From Cylindrodendrum hubeiense (taxonomy: Eukaryota > Ascomycota > Sordariomycetes > Hypocreales > Nectriaceae): DNA of 64,000 nt. The stretch is from positions 1 through 64,000 of the forward strand of contig JAANBB010000171.1 in assembly GCA_014621425.1 (NCBI GenBank), given 5' to 3'. A program made the translations under genes and the position numbers. The notes beneath the pieces are model-generated. The model worked only from the letters and a program-made list of their open reading frames with translations. It searched no databases and had not been told where the DNA came from. Positions 21,001 through 31,244 of the stretch are shown piece by piece. How positions within the stretch are numbered: position 1 is the first letter of the stretch; each line of letters starts with the position of its first letter.

Positions 21001-21276
21001 CCACGCCACCATAGCCCTTCAATATCCAGCCCTACGGCGGTGCATTCTCTCTGGGTCACCCTGGTGTTGCCCTCGCCCCATCACCGTCTGCTGACCCCGA
21101 TAACCTTCTGTGCCAAGCCAAGCCATGTGCCGAATTCCTGGCGTTGTTTTCGATTTTCAGCCGCATCCCATGTGTTGGCGCCCGACTCTGTAGCATCTGC
21201 CCTATCTTCACGGCGCCTAAGTTTCTGTTGCCTGAACCTTGAGTCCTCAGTCTTCGTCCAAGCCCGAAGATGCGGC
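18003..21276. other. 3.3 kb intergenic region, no gene seen
   Basis: It lies upstream of the RS-rich gene and downstream of UTP8, so a long leader or promoter is expected on its left side. Frames on both strands are short or lack homology; a 256-codon plus-strand frame at 20869-21639 runs into the UTP8 3' end as a shadow. Small repeats are present: a CCAACCAG cluster at 19775-19832, two copies of GTCTACGT near 19363-19380, two copies of TTTCAAGTCTGTCC near 19390-19420, and a 14-bp palindrome GTACTGTACAGTAC at 20785-20798. Confidence 0.55.
19775..19832. repeat. CCAA/CCAG short tandem repeat cluster
   Basis: An imperfect array built from CCAACCAG and CCAGCCAA units over about 58 bases, probably a product of replication slippage. 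Confidence 0.7.
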
Positions 21277-24047
21277 TCAAATCGCCAGCTTCTCCAGCGA
21301 GTATGCCTCCACCTTCTGACTGATCAGGTGGCCCCGCTCTCGCAGGCTCCTCTCCACCACTTCACCTCCAGACACCACTTTGCTCTTAGTGGGCAGTTGC
21401 TTCGTCTTGAGACCCAGCGGCAAGAGTTGGGACTCCCGGGTATCCAGCTGCATTGTGATGGGCTTGTTTGTGTTCCACGTCTGTCGTGCAGCCCCTCCCT
21501 TCTGTGCCGCCAATCCAAATTGGACTGCCTCGCCCACAATGCCGTTGAGGTACACAGCCTCCTCCAGGCCTTCCAGCGCCGCAGTCACTTCAAGCTTCAA
21601 CGCCGTCAAAAAGTCACCGGCCTCGGCCTTGTCCGTTGACGAGATAGAGTCGTTGAAGAGCCAGCCTCCGGCTCCCACGGCATCCAAGCATCGCCCCAAG
21701 AGGTCCGAGATAAGGGTGATGACTCCATCAGGCGGCGGGTCGTTGCCTTCTGAATCAAAGCTGGTGGGGTCGATGTACAGCGACGTCCATGCACCTCTGA
21801 CCAGCTCCACCCGAAGTGTGTAGATCAGTGACAGAATCTCTTCAGTCTTAAGCGTGGCCCGAAGTGCCTTGACCGTGGTGACGGCGGGTAGTCTCCAGAG
21901 CTTCGAGAAGGCCAGCGTCAAGCTACGTGAACGGCTGCTGCTGTCATCTCCGAGGTAGAACTCGGTGATGGCGATATCTCGCTCCAGGTCGTCCAGGTCC
22001 ATCTCGTAGTTCTCGGCTCCCTCGTGTGACTCATTCTTGAGGAGTTTGACGTTGCCTGACTTCTTGTGGTCGGAGATCAGGTCCAGATTAAGCATGAGGG
22101 CTCGAATAGCTAGGAGAAGCTCCAATTCACCAAGTTGAGTGGCCTGGAGGTAGTTGAGTAGTAGAGTCATCGATGGGTCGGAATCAATCACGCATGAAAG
22201 AAGGTCGTTGGCCAGGTTCTTGCTATCCAGTGCCTCAGCATCAAACTCATCCCGGAATGCTGACTTCAGGTTCGACAAGGTGAGATGACCCGCCACAACG
22301 AGGTAAGAAGTGACATTGCTATCGGGCATGATCAGTTGGAGCATCGGTCGAGGTTCCTCGCCCTCAGTCATGGAGATCGAGAAAACTCGGCTGATTGCAT
22401 ATGAAACCCAACGACGATCCACCGCAGCATAAGATGACTGGCCAGGAAGCCATTCCCACTCCAGTAGGTCCTGGGAATCGGCCTCTGCCTTTGCGTCCGT
22501 TCCCTCAGCAGCGCCGCGAACAGCCATGCGGAATCGCTTGCGCAGTAGTGACTCCCACTGGGCCAAGTCGCCAGCACGTAGAAACCCATCTGCCGACTCC
22601 AGCTCGCTGCGAACCTTGGCGAGGTACTCCTCGGTCATAGTGCCAGGGACCTGTCGCGAGAATTCAGATGCCGCACTTTCTGACTTAGTCTTCTTGGCCG
22701 GAACCTCAACTGCGGTTCCTCGACCAATAGAATCGATCAGGAGACCCTGCTTTCGTCGTTTGCCATGGCTCTTAGGTGGCTCGACTTGAATTGAGACAAG
22801 CACGTTGTCAATCAGGGCAACAACAAGATCTTGGCTGCGAAGATAGCTGATCAGCTGGCAAGACTTGGGTTTTTGGCATTCGGCAGGCAACTCTGATAGG
22901 TCCAATGGGGCATTCGCATGGATCGAGCGGTACTGGTGGTTGTAAAGGCCGATCGAATCGAGTGAGCATCCGAGAACGAATGGCCGAGAAAGGCGAGAGA
23001 ACGACACAGCGTTGTCCATCTGCACCACGGACTTGAGCTTGGGGACTGAAGTGCTGAGATCGTAGACGCTGAGGGATCCCTGCTGGAGTTGCAATAATAG
23101 GCCGGCCTGGATGTCCACCTGGTATGTAGGCGCATTGGCTTTATCACCTGACGGAGCAGGAATGGGAACGATTTCCAGGGGAGACAGTTTCTGAATCTCA
23201 GTTGTAGAAGATGTCCCTGAAGCAGCTGCGAGAACAACCGCATGGCGGCTCTCCTGGCCTTGGCTGACGCATCTCGACACGAGGATCAGGAGTTCGGGTT
23301 CGGAGCTCGGGGTCTTGGGGAGGGCGCTGAAAACCTCGGGTCGCTGCTTGAAAATACCCTCACTGAACTCTGTCGTGGTACCCGAAGTTACGTAGTCCAC
23401 CTCAAACTCGTCAATGACGTTTGCGACACTGTCCTGTACAGTAGATTTCGCAGACGAAGTCCACTGAACTGAGAGGGTCTCTCCCGAGAGGGACACAAAC
23501 TCTCCATTCTTACAAACCGTGACAATGTCTCCCACAGTCGAGGCTTCGGAAGGACTGGACGAGCAGGTGATGTATTGAATAGGCGAGGTCTTGAGGATCT
23601 GGGAAGAAGTGGTCGTCGAGGTCGTCTTGCCGTCGCGATGCACAACGTCTTTGAAGAGAGTGATCTTCTGGCCGGCCGAGTCTCTGGTAGCGATGTAGGT
23701 ATATCGCGAGACATCGGTGTTTCCAGCACGTCGGATTCTAACCGAGTACGGGGGGCAAGTGAAGGACTCTTGAGGAGGAATCGGATAGGAAGTGATCAGT
23801 CTCGATGCCGGAACCTGCTATCGGTTAGCATTAAGGTGGAGAGATTCATATGGATCAAGACACGTACATCGTAGATGCTGGCAGTCTCTCCATCAACACC
23901 AACAGCCAACTCGGTCCTCTTTCTCTTCTTCTGGTCCTCGCGCTGGCCGTAGACTTCCCGGGCAACGATGCGGCCTTCGGTGTGGTCGAGGGGCCGGGGA
24001 AGCGTCGCCAGCACGGACGGCTTGTGAATTCTGTATTCGGAAGCCAT
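21277..24047 (-). CDS. UTP8: Utp8-type U3 snoRNP (t-UTP) protein
   Basis: Two exons, 24047-23868 and 23814-21277, joined across a 53-nt intron (donor GTACGT, acceptor GCAG). Total 2718 nt, 905 residues. The N-terminus (YRIHKPSVLATLPRPLDHT, then KKRKRTELAVGVDGE and IYDVPASRLITSY) matches the filamentous-fungal Utp8 beta-propeller start. A propeller-like region runs to about residue 420 and an alpha-helical C-terminal half follows. Utp8 belongs to the t-UTP/UTPA subcomplex that starts 18S pre-rRNA processing and couples it to rDNA transcription in the nucleolus. The family is poorly conserved in sequence, so the name rests mainly on the N-terminus and overall form. It is divergent from ELG1 with a 616-base gap. 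Confidence 0.72.
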
Positions 24048-24663
24048 GGCGATCACTGAATCGGTGCGCCGAAGGGATATCTCTGGTGGTGCGAGTCACA
24101 ATTGTTTGTCGAGATCCTGCCCGTCCGCCTGGGCTTTCCTGTGATGGGCGACTGTGAAGCTCTCACAAAAAAAAAATATCTGGGGCGGGCCGACACAAAA
24201 ATCCGGTAGTGGGCCTCTGTGACTTTGCCCATCCGAGTTGGTGGGGTCTCGGTGTGCACGGTCCACTGCAAAGATCCCTGACGTAGAAGGAAGGTACGTA
24301 CCGCTCTCGTACTCTTCTCGCGGCGCGTGTGCTTGAACGCGTCCATCCTCAGCACTTTAACGCGACCTTTGGCCCTGGTCTTCTAGCCCGGCTTCAAGAC
24401 TCCCTCAACTCACCCCCAATCCGCCCTCAATCCGCCCTCAGCCCACCTTCAACAAGACAGTGAATTGCCCTGGATTTCGCAGGAAAATTCTCTCTCTTCG
24501 ATCTCTCAAATCGCGACTTCTCTTTCTTTTTTCCAGCCTCATCCGTACCAGCTCTTCGAAAGAAATGCTCGCTTGATGCTGACCTGAGGTTGGTCAACCA
24601 TCTTCTGCCACGCTCTCGACCCGCCCCAGCTAACGCAGTTATTCTACAGATCTCTGCGAATCG
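24048..24663. promoter_or_regulatory. Divergent promoter of UTP8 and ELG1
   Basis: 616 bases between start codons. It contains an A10 run near 24170, a tandem 11-bp repeat CAATCCGCCCT at 24417-24438, and a pyrimidine-rich tract near 24490-24540 on the ELG1 side, a usual mark of fungal transcription starts. Confidence 0.55.
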
Positions 24664-27600
24664 ATGGGATCAGTTTTGGTAGCCGCAATGTTCCAGGAGG
24701 GTGTTGCAGATCCTTCGGCGAAGAAATTCCACCCCTTCTTCGCAAAGGCACCTCCAACTGCGCAATCCGACAATCCCATTGAAGATACCTCCCAGCTAGA
24801 CACCTCTCATCCCGACTCAGAGCCAACCAAGATCCAAAGAAAACGACGGAATACGGACTCCCCTGTTCCTCAGGATGGCCCTGAAGAGAAGAAACCCCGT
24901 CGAAACCGAAACAGCGAAGGGCTCCCGAACTCAATGACCCCCGATATTCTGAGTTACGATGCGAACGTGTCAGATGATGCTCCCACGGAGCACGTTGTTG
25001 GCGACTTTCCGACTCCTCCCCTGAGCGACATCTCCATCAGACCCGCGGACCATGCTCCTCAAACCACAACGAACCTGTCGCATCCCGATGTGCAGGCTCA
25101 TCCCGAACCGACGGCCTCCCTCACTCCCCCGAAAACGAAAAAAGTGTTGAAGTGGAATCCCAAAACGGGAACTCTCGGTTCACCTCCAAAACCGAAGCAA
25201 AAGAACACACCAACCCGTCTCGTGCTCATTAAATATGGCCGCGACGAACCCTCCCGGAAAGAGATAGGCGATAAAATCTCCCAAATCCTCGACGGAAAGG
25301 TGCTGTTCCCTCCGACTCCAACCAAAACTCGGGCACCTCGCGGTTCCAAGAAATCCAAGGATTCTGCCGTTAAGCAAGCAGCTGGGTCAAAAACCCCACA
25401 TCCCTTTTTCGGAGGTAAAGCCAAGAAGTTGGAGCCTACTGCTGCCGGGGATAGTAACGCCGTGACGGAAAAGCCACGATCTTCTAAGAACTCCGTCTTC
25501 ATGTCGACACCCATGTCCCCAAGGAAAACTCGAACTACATTTAACATGGACAAGATCCCCCAATTTGGAATCAAGTCGGGCGGTGCTAAAGAAGCAGGCT
25601 CTGCTCACCCTCTCTGGCCAGCCAAAGATATGTCCCATATCCGCGGTTCAGACACCCCCATTCGTTGTGCGGACAGTTTGAACTATGACGAGCCTCCGAG
25701 GAAGTCAAAAGGACATGTCGTCACGATTTCGCCCAAGGAGTCTGTTCTTGGTCGTCACTGCGATGCCCTAGATCTCAACACCCTGCGAAAAGCGCTTCCA
25801 AGAGACAATAACAACTTCGAACCAGTCCCCGAGGAATTGAGAATCCCGAAAAGACATTTTGAAAGTGGGCGAAAACTCCAACGACGAGTGCGATCAGAAC
25901 TTCGGACGTACAGATTACCAATCACAGGAGACATCGACCAAAGCCAGGACGAACCCGACAGCACGATTAAGAGGACACATCCAGCCATATCCCGATTTTA
26001 CGAATCTTTAGAAACGGGACTTTCGGCTTACGACAAATCAACATGCGAGACTCAGTCCTGGGCACAAAAGTACGCCCCCGGCACTGCTTCAGAAGTCCTA
26101 CAGGCCGGAAAAGAAGCAATTTTACTCAAGGAGTGGCTCCAAACTCTTCGGGTTCAGTCGGTTGACACAGGAGGTGCCGATGCCAGCGGCAAGGGAAAGT
26201 CAAAATCAGAGTCAGCCCCTCGAAAAAAGAGAAAGAAGGACAAGCTGGATGGCTTCATTGTCGACAGCGATCAAGAGGCGAATGCCATGGATGAAGTCTC
26301 TGAGAATGAGGACGACTGGGCTCCCGCGGTATCGGGCGTTAAGAAAACGGTCATTCGAAGTGGAGACGCGGCGGCGAAGGGTTCCAAGGACCAGGGACGA
26401 CTGACAAATGCCGCGGTGATAAGCGGACCTCATGGAAGCGGCAAAACAGCTGCTGTGTATGCAGTCGCAAAGGAGCTGGGATTCGAGATTTTCGAGATCA
26501 ACTCAAGCAGCAGGCGGAGTGGCAAAGATATCTTGGAGAGGGTTGGCGACATGACACGCAACCATTTGGTCCAACATCATGCCGATCCAGCTGCCGAAGG
26601 TGACGACGAAGACGAAGTTTCCAGGGATCTCAAGTCTGGGAAGCAGGGTATGATGACAACATTTTTCAAGCCCAAGCCAGCAGCAATCTCCAAGAAACCC
26701 GCAACAAAACGACCAGAGGGAAAAGCTGAAGCTACCAAACCGAATTCCACGAGGAACCAGAAACAATCTCTCATTCTGCTCGAGGAGGTGGATGTTCTAT
26801 TCGAGGAAGACAAGCAGTTCTGGGCGACCTTGATGGGGATGATGTCGCAGTCGAAGCGGCCATTCATCATGACCTGCAACGATGAGAGTCTAGTCCCCTT
26901 GCAAAGCCTCAACCTCCACGGAATCTTTCGATTCCCTTCCCCCCCGGCTAGCCTCGCTGTCGATCTTTGCATTCTCGCCGCCGCAAACGAGGGCCATCTT
27001 CTCAAACGGCCAGCCGTCGAGGCATTGTACAAGTGTCGCAATAATGATCTAAGGGCGACACTGACTGAACTGAACTACTGGTGTCAGATTAGTGTTGGCG
27101 ATCGCAGGGGAGGGTTTGACTGGTTTGTCCTCCGATGGCCAAAGGGCTCTGACATAGACGAGAATGGAGACGTGATTCGAGTCATCAGCGAAGACACTTA
27201 CTGCGAGGGCATGGGCTGGATTGGCCGCGATCTGGTTGCTACATGCTCCAACCCACTTGAGTCGGAGGAGGAAGCCATGCGGCAGTCATGGGACTCTTGG
27301 AAGTTAGACATGGGCGACTGGAACAGCTCAACGTGTTTGCAATCATGGGCACAGAGTGTGTCTGATACCGCCACAGGCCCGAGCCAGAGATTCGATACCC
27401 TAGCTGCGTACGATGACTTCTGTGACGCCATGAGTGGCGCAGACATCTTGTCCAGTGGCGGGTTCGGGATGATGTTGCACGAAACCCTTGATTCAACACT
27501 CCCTGAAATCCCGGCAAAGAGCAAAGACGACTTCATTATCGGACGGCGTCTCCTTGAAGCGGATCCCAAGACAACTCCGTGCTCGCCACATGTCACTATC

Positions 27601-28203
27601 TCAATGTCCTTGAAGTCTCTTGCTCGGAATAACTTACTTCAATCGATATCTACGCTCGGCCAGACTGGATCAGACTCTGTCCTCAGGCCAGTCAACGAGA
27701 ACCAGGCGGTTTCTATATTGGCCACCTCGTTCGACCACACTCAAACCCAGCTCACCCGATTGGATTTTGCCTTCGCCTTCGATCCCATTGCAGTCTCGGA
27801 AAAGGCGACAGCATCTACCCACCTGGACCCGTCTGTTTTTGACCGCACCCTAAATCTCATCGTCGTTGATATTGCGCCGTGGGTGAGAGGCATCGTGGAG
27901 TTCGATCACCACCTCATGCTCGAACGAGTTAAGCTTAGTAATCTTCTCAGTGAAGGGGGCAAGAGAAAGCGGATGCGAACCACACGGAGTGCCTACTCGG
28001 CGTTGGAGGGCGGGGAGAGAAAGGCTACGCGCAGAGAGAGATATTTTGGAGACTGTCTCAACACCGAGTTTGTGAGACGTACTGCCAGCGAGGAGTGGAA
28101 GCTGGCAGCAGAGGCGGAAATGGCGGCAATGATGCCGAAGGAGACGGCAGAAAACATGCCGAGCAGCCCTCCATACTCGGGAGAGGAGTCGAGAGGCATG
28201 TAA
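24664..28203 (+). CDS. ELG1: Elg1/ATAD5-type RFC-like AAA+ ATPase (PCNA unloader)
   Basis: Intronless, 1179 residues. This is the large subunit of the alternative clamp loader that removes PCNA (and SUMO- or ubiquitin-PCNA) from DNA after replication. The first about 560 residues are disordered, Lys/Ser/Pro-rich, with two short FHPFF/PHPFF motifs near 20 and 240. Walker A GPHGSGKT lies at about 588-595, followed by FEIFEINSSSRRSGKDI. A Walker B-like LLEEVDVLFEED lies near 705, with EE in place of DE, as is usual in Elg1, then MTCNDESLVPLQ (sensor 1 region). A perfect PIP-box pattern QGMMTTFF sits at 661-668, in the insertion between Walker A and B. The C-terminal collar region is divergent. 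The ATG at 24664 is chosen as the first in-frame Met; Met9 is an alternative. Confidence 0.9.
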   Translation: MGSVLVAAMFQEGVADPSAKKFHPFFAKAPPTAQSDNPIEDTSQLDTSHPDSEPTKIQRKRRNTDSPVPQDGPEEKKPRRNRNSEGLPNSMTPDILSYDANVSDDAPTEHVVGDFPTPPLSDISIRPADHAPQTTTNLSHPDVQAHPEPTASLTPPKTKKVLKWNPKTGTLGSPPKPKQKNTPTRLVLIKYGRDEPSRKEIGDKISQILDGKVLFPPTPTKTRAPRGSKKSKDSAVKQAAGSKTPHPFFGGKAKKLEPTAAGDSNAVTEKPRSSKNSVFMSTPMSPRKTRTTFNMDKIPQFGIKSGGAKEAGSAHPLWPAKDMSHIRGSDTPIRCADSLNYDEPPRKSKGHVVTISPKESVLGRHCDALDLNTLRKALPRDNNNFEPVPEELRIPKRHFESGRKLQRRVRSELRTYRLPITGDIDQSQDEPDSTIKRTHPAISRFYESLETGLSAYDKSTCETQSWAQKYAPGTASEVLQAGKEAILLKEWLQTLRVQSVDTGGADASGKGKSKSESAPRKKRKKDKLDGFIVDSDQEANAMDEVSENEDDWAPAVSGVKKTVIRSGDAAAKGSKDQGRLTNAAVISGPHGSGKTAAVYAVAKELGFEIFEINSSSRRSGKDILERVGDMTRNHLVQHHADPAAEGDDEDEVSRDLKSGKQGMMTTFFKPKPAAISKKPATKRPEGKAEATKPNSTRNQKQSLILLEEVDVLFEEDKQFWATLMGMMSQSKRPFIMTCNDESLVPLQSLNLHGIFRFPSPPASLAVDLCILAAANEGHLLKRPAVEALYKCRNNDLRATLTELNYWCQISVGDRRGGFDWFVLRWPKGSDIDENGDVIRVISEDTYCEGMGWIGRDLVATCSNPLESEEEAMRQSWDSWKLDMGDWNSSTCLQSWAQSVSDTATGPSQRFDTLAAYDDFCDAMSGADILSSGGFGMMLHETLDSTLPEIPAKSKDDFIIGRRLLEADPKTTPCSPHVTISMSLKSLARNNLLQSISTLGQTGSDSVLRPVNENQAVSILATSFDHTQTQLTRLDFAFAFDPIAVSEKATASTHLDPSVFDRTLNLIVVDIAPWVRGIVEFDHHLMLERVKLSNLLSEGGKRKRMRTTRSAYSALEGGERKATRRERYFGDCLNTEFVRRTASEEWKLAAEAEMAAMMPKETAENMPSSPPYSGEESRGM

Positions 28204-28570
28204 CGAAGCTACATATGCCAAGAACCGGGCATGCACCTGTCATGCACAGTGGACTTGGCAACTATAACGAACATCTGGAGTGGTTTGGGAAATGGGTTGG
28301 GATCAAATTCTTGGAGTTACGGACCAGGCACAGGCAGCATAGCATAGAGAAGTGAAACTCGGGTATCTACACGAATCTATTCGCGAACAGTGAACTATTA
28401 ATTTGTATATCCAATCGTCAAACTCGTGCTCATGTCATGCAATGTTACAACAATAAGGAAAGGTACCAGCCCAAACCCAGCCAACTCATTCACTCGTATT
28501 CCAAAGACAGCACGGTCTCCTTTAACGCCGTAATATCAGATCCGTCTTGATTCATTATTGTCATTCTCGC
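28204..28570. terminator. Convergent 3' flanks of ELG1 and the His-rich gene
   Basis: 367 bases between convergent stop codons. AT-rich stretches near 28390-28450 fit poly(A) regions. No coding signal. Confidence 0.45.
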
Positions 28571-29290
28571 TCAACGAGAGATGAAGACGGGCTCCGGGAC
28601 GGCCCTCATCCTGACTGGCTCGTAAAACTTCTCGTTGGGATAAGGCGTCTCGGGATATGGGAGCACAGCGGGTCGTGATCTTGGAGAATGGGCATCCCGC
28701 AGCATTCTCTCGTCCTCTGCCCTCAAAGTCCTCGGGTCCAGTGACATCCTCCGGCTGTCGCCCCTCTTGAAGGGACCTGCTTCATCGACGAACATGACCT
28801 CGCCGTGGGGGTGCACGCTTCTTGCGCGGTCGACCATGCGCCCGGCATCTGAGGAGCGGCGATGATGGTGCTCATGGCGCTCCGACGAGTGGTGGTGATG
28901 GTGGTGGTGCTTCGACTTGGGGCGAGACTCATCCTGGTCACCATCGTAGAGAACCCCCTTGGGCCAAACCTTGCGAGCTAGGACGGTGGCCAGCCCGATG
29001 CCAGCGATAAGTCCGGCGGACGTCTTGAAAAGGCCATGGTTGTGCTCGTGTTGGGGTTGGCTGTGCTGATGTTGGTGGTGGTGTTGATGGTGGCGGCGGT
29101 GGCTAGGAGAGCGCGAGCTGGACCTCGAGCTGGACCTTGAGCGGGAGCCGTGATGGGACGAGGTTCTGTGCGACTCTGGACGGCCACGGGATGGCATTCT
29201 GGTTCTGGGAGTGTTGGCCGACTTGGGCGATGGAGATCTCGCCTGGCCGCTGGAAGGGCTCGGCCGCGAGAAAGAGTGGGACCGCTCCAT
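28571..29290 (-). CDS. His/Ser/Arg-rich fungal protein with one hydrophobic segment
   Basis: A single open frame of 239 residues, no recognised family. Residues 1-60 are Ser/Arg/Pro-rich with RS dipeptides. Residues 65-85 are a His/Gln cluster. A single hydrophobic Gly-containing segment follows (LFKTSAGLIAGIGLATVLA, about 86-105) with KVWPKG after it. Then comes a run of seven His and further His clusters, an acidic/basic linker, and a C-terminal Tyr/Pro-rich tail. The His runs could bind metal or respond to pH, and the hydrophobic segment with a basic flank could anchor the protein in a membrane. Both are inference. The compositional bias is real coding bias, since the frame is closed on either side and no other frame stays open. 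Confidence 0.7.
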   Translation of the reverse strand: MERSHSFSRPSPSSGQARSPSPKSANTPRTRMPSRGRPESHRTSSHHGSRSRSSSRSSSRSPSHRRHHQHHHQHQHSQPQHEHNHGLFKTSAGLIAGIGLATVLARKVWPKGVLYDGDQDESRPKSKHHHHHHHSSERHEHHHRRSSDAGRMVDRARSVHPHGEVMFVDEAGPFKRGDSRRMSLDPRTLRAEDERMLRDAHSPRSRPAVLPYPETPYPNEKFYEPVRMRAVPEPVFISR

Positions 29291-31244
29291 GGGTGTCGTA
29301 GAGGATGGTCGTGTAAGTTGATGTTTTTGCGTGGTTCGGTTTAGTAGGATTGGTTATTGATGTGTAGTGTATGTGTGTGTGTATGTGTTGTGTTGCGGTG
29401 TGGTTGGTGTAAGATATTGTTGGTGTAAGATGTTGCTGTTGGTGTATATTGAGTTGGTGTCGAGTTGATGTTGAACCACACTTTGATAGAAATGCTTTGT
29501 CGATGAGAATGTTCCAACAAGCGCTTCAAGCGATGGGACTTGGTTCTAAATAGGCAAACGATCGGCGACAGACCGGCGCGCGACGCAGCAGAAAAGCAGT
29601 CACAGCCCGGCGCGAGTGTCTGTCAAAGTCGGGATTCGGCGTCGGCGGCCCACGACTCAGCAGCGCGATCGGGCTCTGAGCAATCACACGCCCGCCTGGT
29701 CTGCTGCTGCGACGTTACGGGCAGCGGCTCCAATCGCTTTGCAGCGCTTCAGGTGTCTCGTGCCGGCAGACGACGGGGATATCCTGGCTTTTGCGGGTTT
29801 GGCGTGCGATGACGTACAGGAGACGGACGACCTAAATTATCCCTGCTGCTATCTCCGGATACGCCGCGACTCGGTGTTTTTTTTTTTAGGGGGATATTTT
29901 CCACGGGGGTCGGAGATGCGGGGACAAGGAAAAGGCGAGAATACGCGAATAAGTGTCGCTTAAGCTTAAGACTTGAGCTGATGATGCTCGGTGTTCTGTG
30001 TGCTGTGTGTAAAGACTGAAGCCAACAAAGAGTCGACATGGGCGGCGTCGAGCTCTTCTTAAACCATCGTCACATGCGCCTAACAGCGAATTAATCAGCC
30101 CGCCCTACGCAATACAACTCACTCAGTACACCTTACCCAGTGCACTTGCACATTTCAAAGCACACGCGCGTACTCAATACACACAGGCGCGCGCACTCAC
30201 TCACACATCAGTCATACTGTAGCACTGGCGCCCTGGCGCTCGCACTTTCGTCTTTCCTGCCCTGCCCTGTCCTGCGATATCGCACTTTCTCAGCTGGGGC
30301 GGACTTGCTCAGGCGCACACCGCAGGGGCACCCAGTCACCTGTCGCAAAGTGCGAAGCTGAAGGCATTCCCCAATTTCCCAATCTCCCACTCACGACAAG
30401 GCGACGCCGAGACGCCGAGCATAGTGTGAAACTCCAGTGAGATCCCCATATTTTCTGTTTTATTTTGACCATCGGCATTCGTCCCATTTGCCAGCCTGCC
30501 AGTCAAGGGCGCTGGAGGCAACCAACCTGCAGGGCACGTACGGATGGGGCGATGTTCGACAGCATGCGTCTCCGCGGCGCCAAGGCCACCAATAGATGCG
30601 GGACCACCCATGGGCTCGGTATTGATTGATCGGTTTTTTGTTTCTCGTGATGGCAAAGTCCTAGATGAAACAACCCAGCTTCGTCACAAGGCTGTTGCAG
30701 AATAGGGCGGAGAGTGCTATTCCGACCGGGCGACTGGGGCGTTGGACTCACGCGGGTGAGCAATAATCAACTTGAGGCGAGCGGCTTTACTTTTTGAAAA
30801 GGTTTTCTACGAATGAGTCAATGGTGAGATGCCTTGAAACGGGATACGTCGGTATAAGTCGGAGTTGAGTCTGAGGTCCCGGAGCCGGCGGGTTCTGCGT
30901 TGCCGGCATTGTGATGAAAATTGACGAGTGTCATAACAAAATAAATCTCTGTTCAAGTTCTAAAATTTGGGGATTATTAATCATGTGTAAATGCTTTATG
31001 TTTATTGATGCCACTATCAAGAACCCCATGCAGTGACATTCCCTAGCTACCCCGGGACGTCATTGCCACATACTCGACTTCTAGAAATCCCAGAGAATGC
31101 TTCCATGCAGAGTCTCCAGCCCCAAATATGCATGGAAAATTCTCTCCTCCTTGTCAAAGGGCTGCCTCCCCGTTCCCACATATAGACATCTCGTGTCCAC
31201 AATATCATGCAGGTCTCGTACCATGCCCAAGACAGACCGCCGGT
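29291..31244. other. 2 kb intergenic region, no gene seen
   Basis: It holds the promoter of the His-rich gene; its leader (29300-29490) is CA-rich on the transcribed strand and has a duplicated TTGGTGTAAGAT. A T9 run lies near 29880. From about 30930 to 31020 the DNA turns AT-rich. No frame with homology was found. Confidence 0.5.

Noticed and set aside
20869..21639. 256-codon plus-strand frame
   Set aside because: Its second half is antisense to the UTP8 3' coding end and the rest lacks homology.
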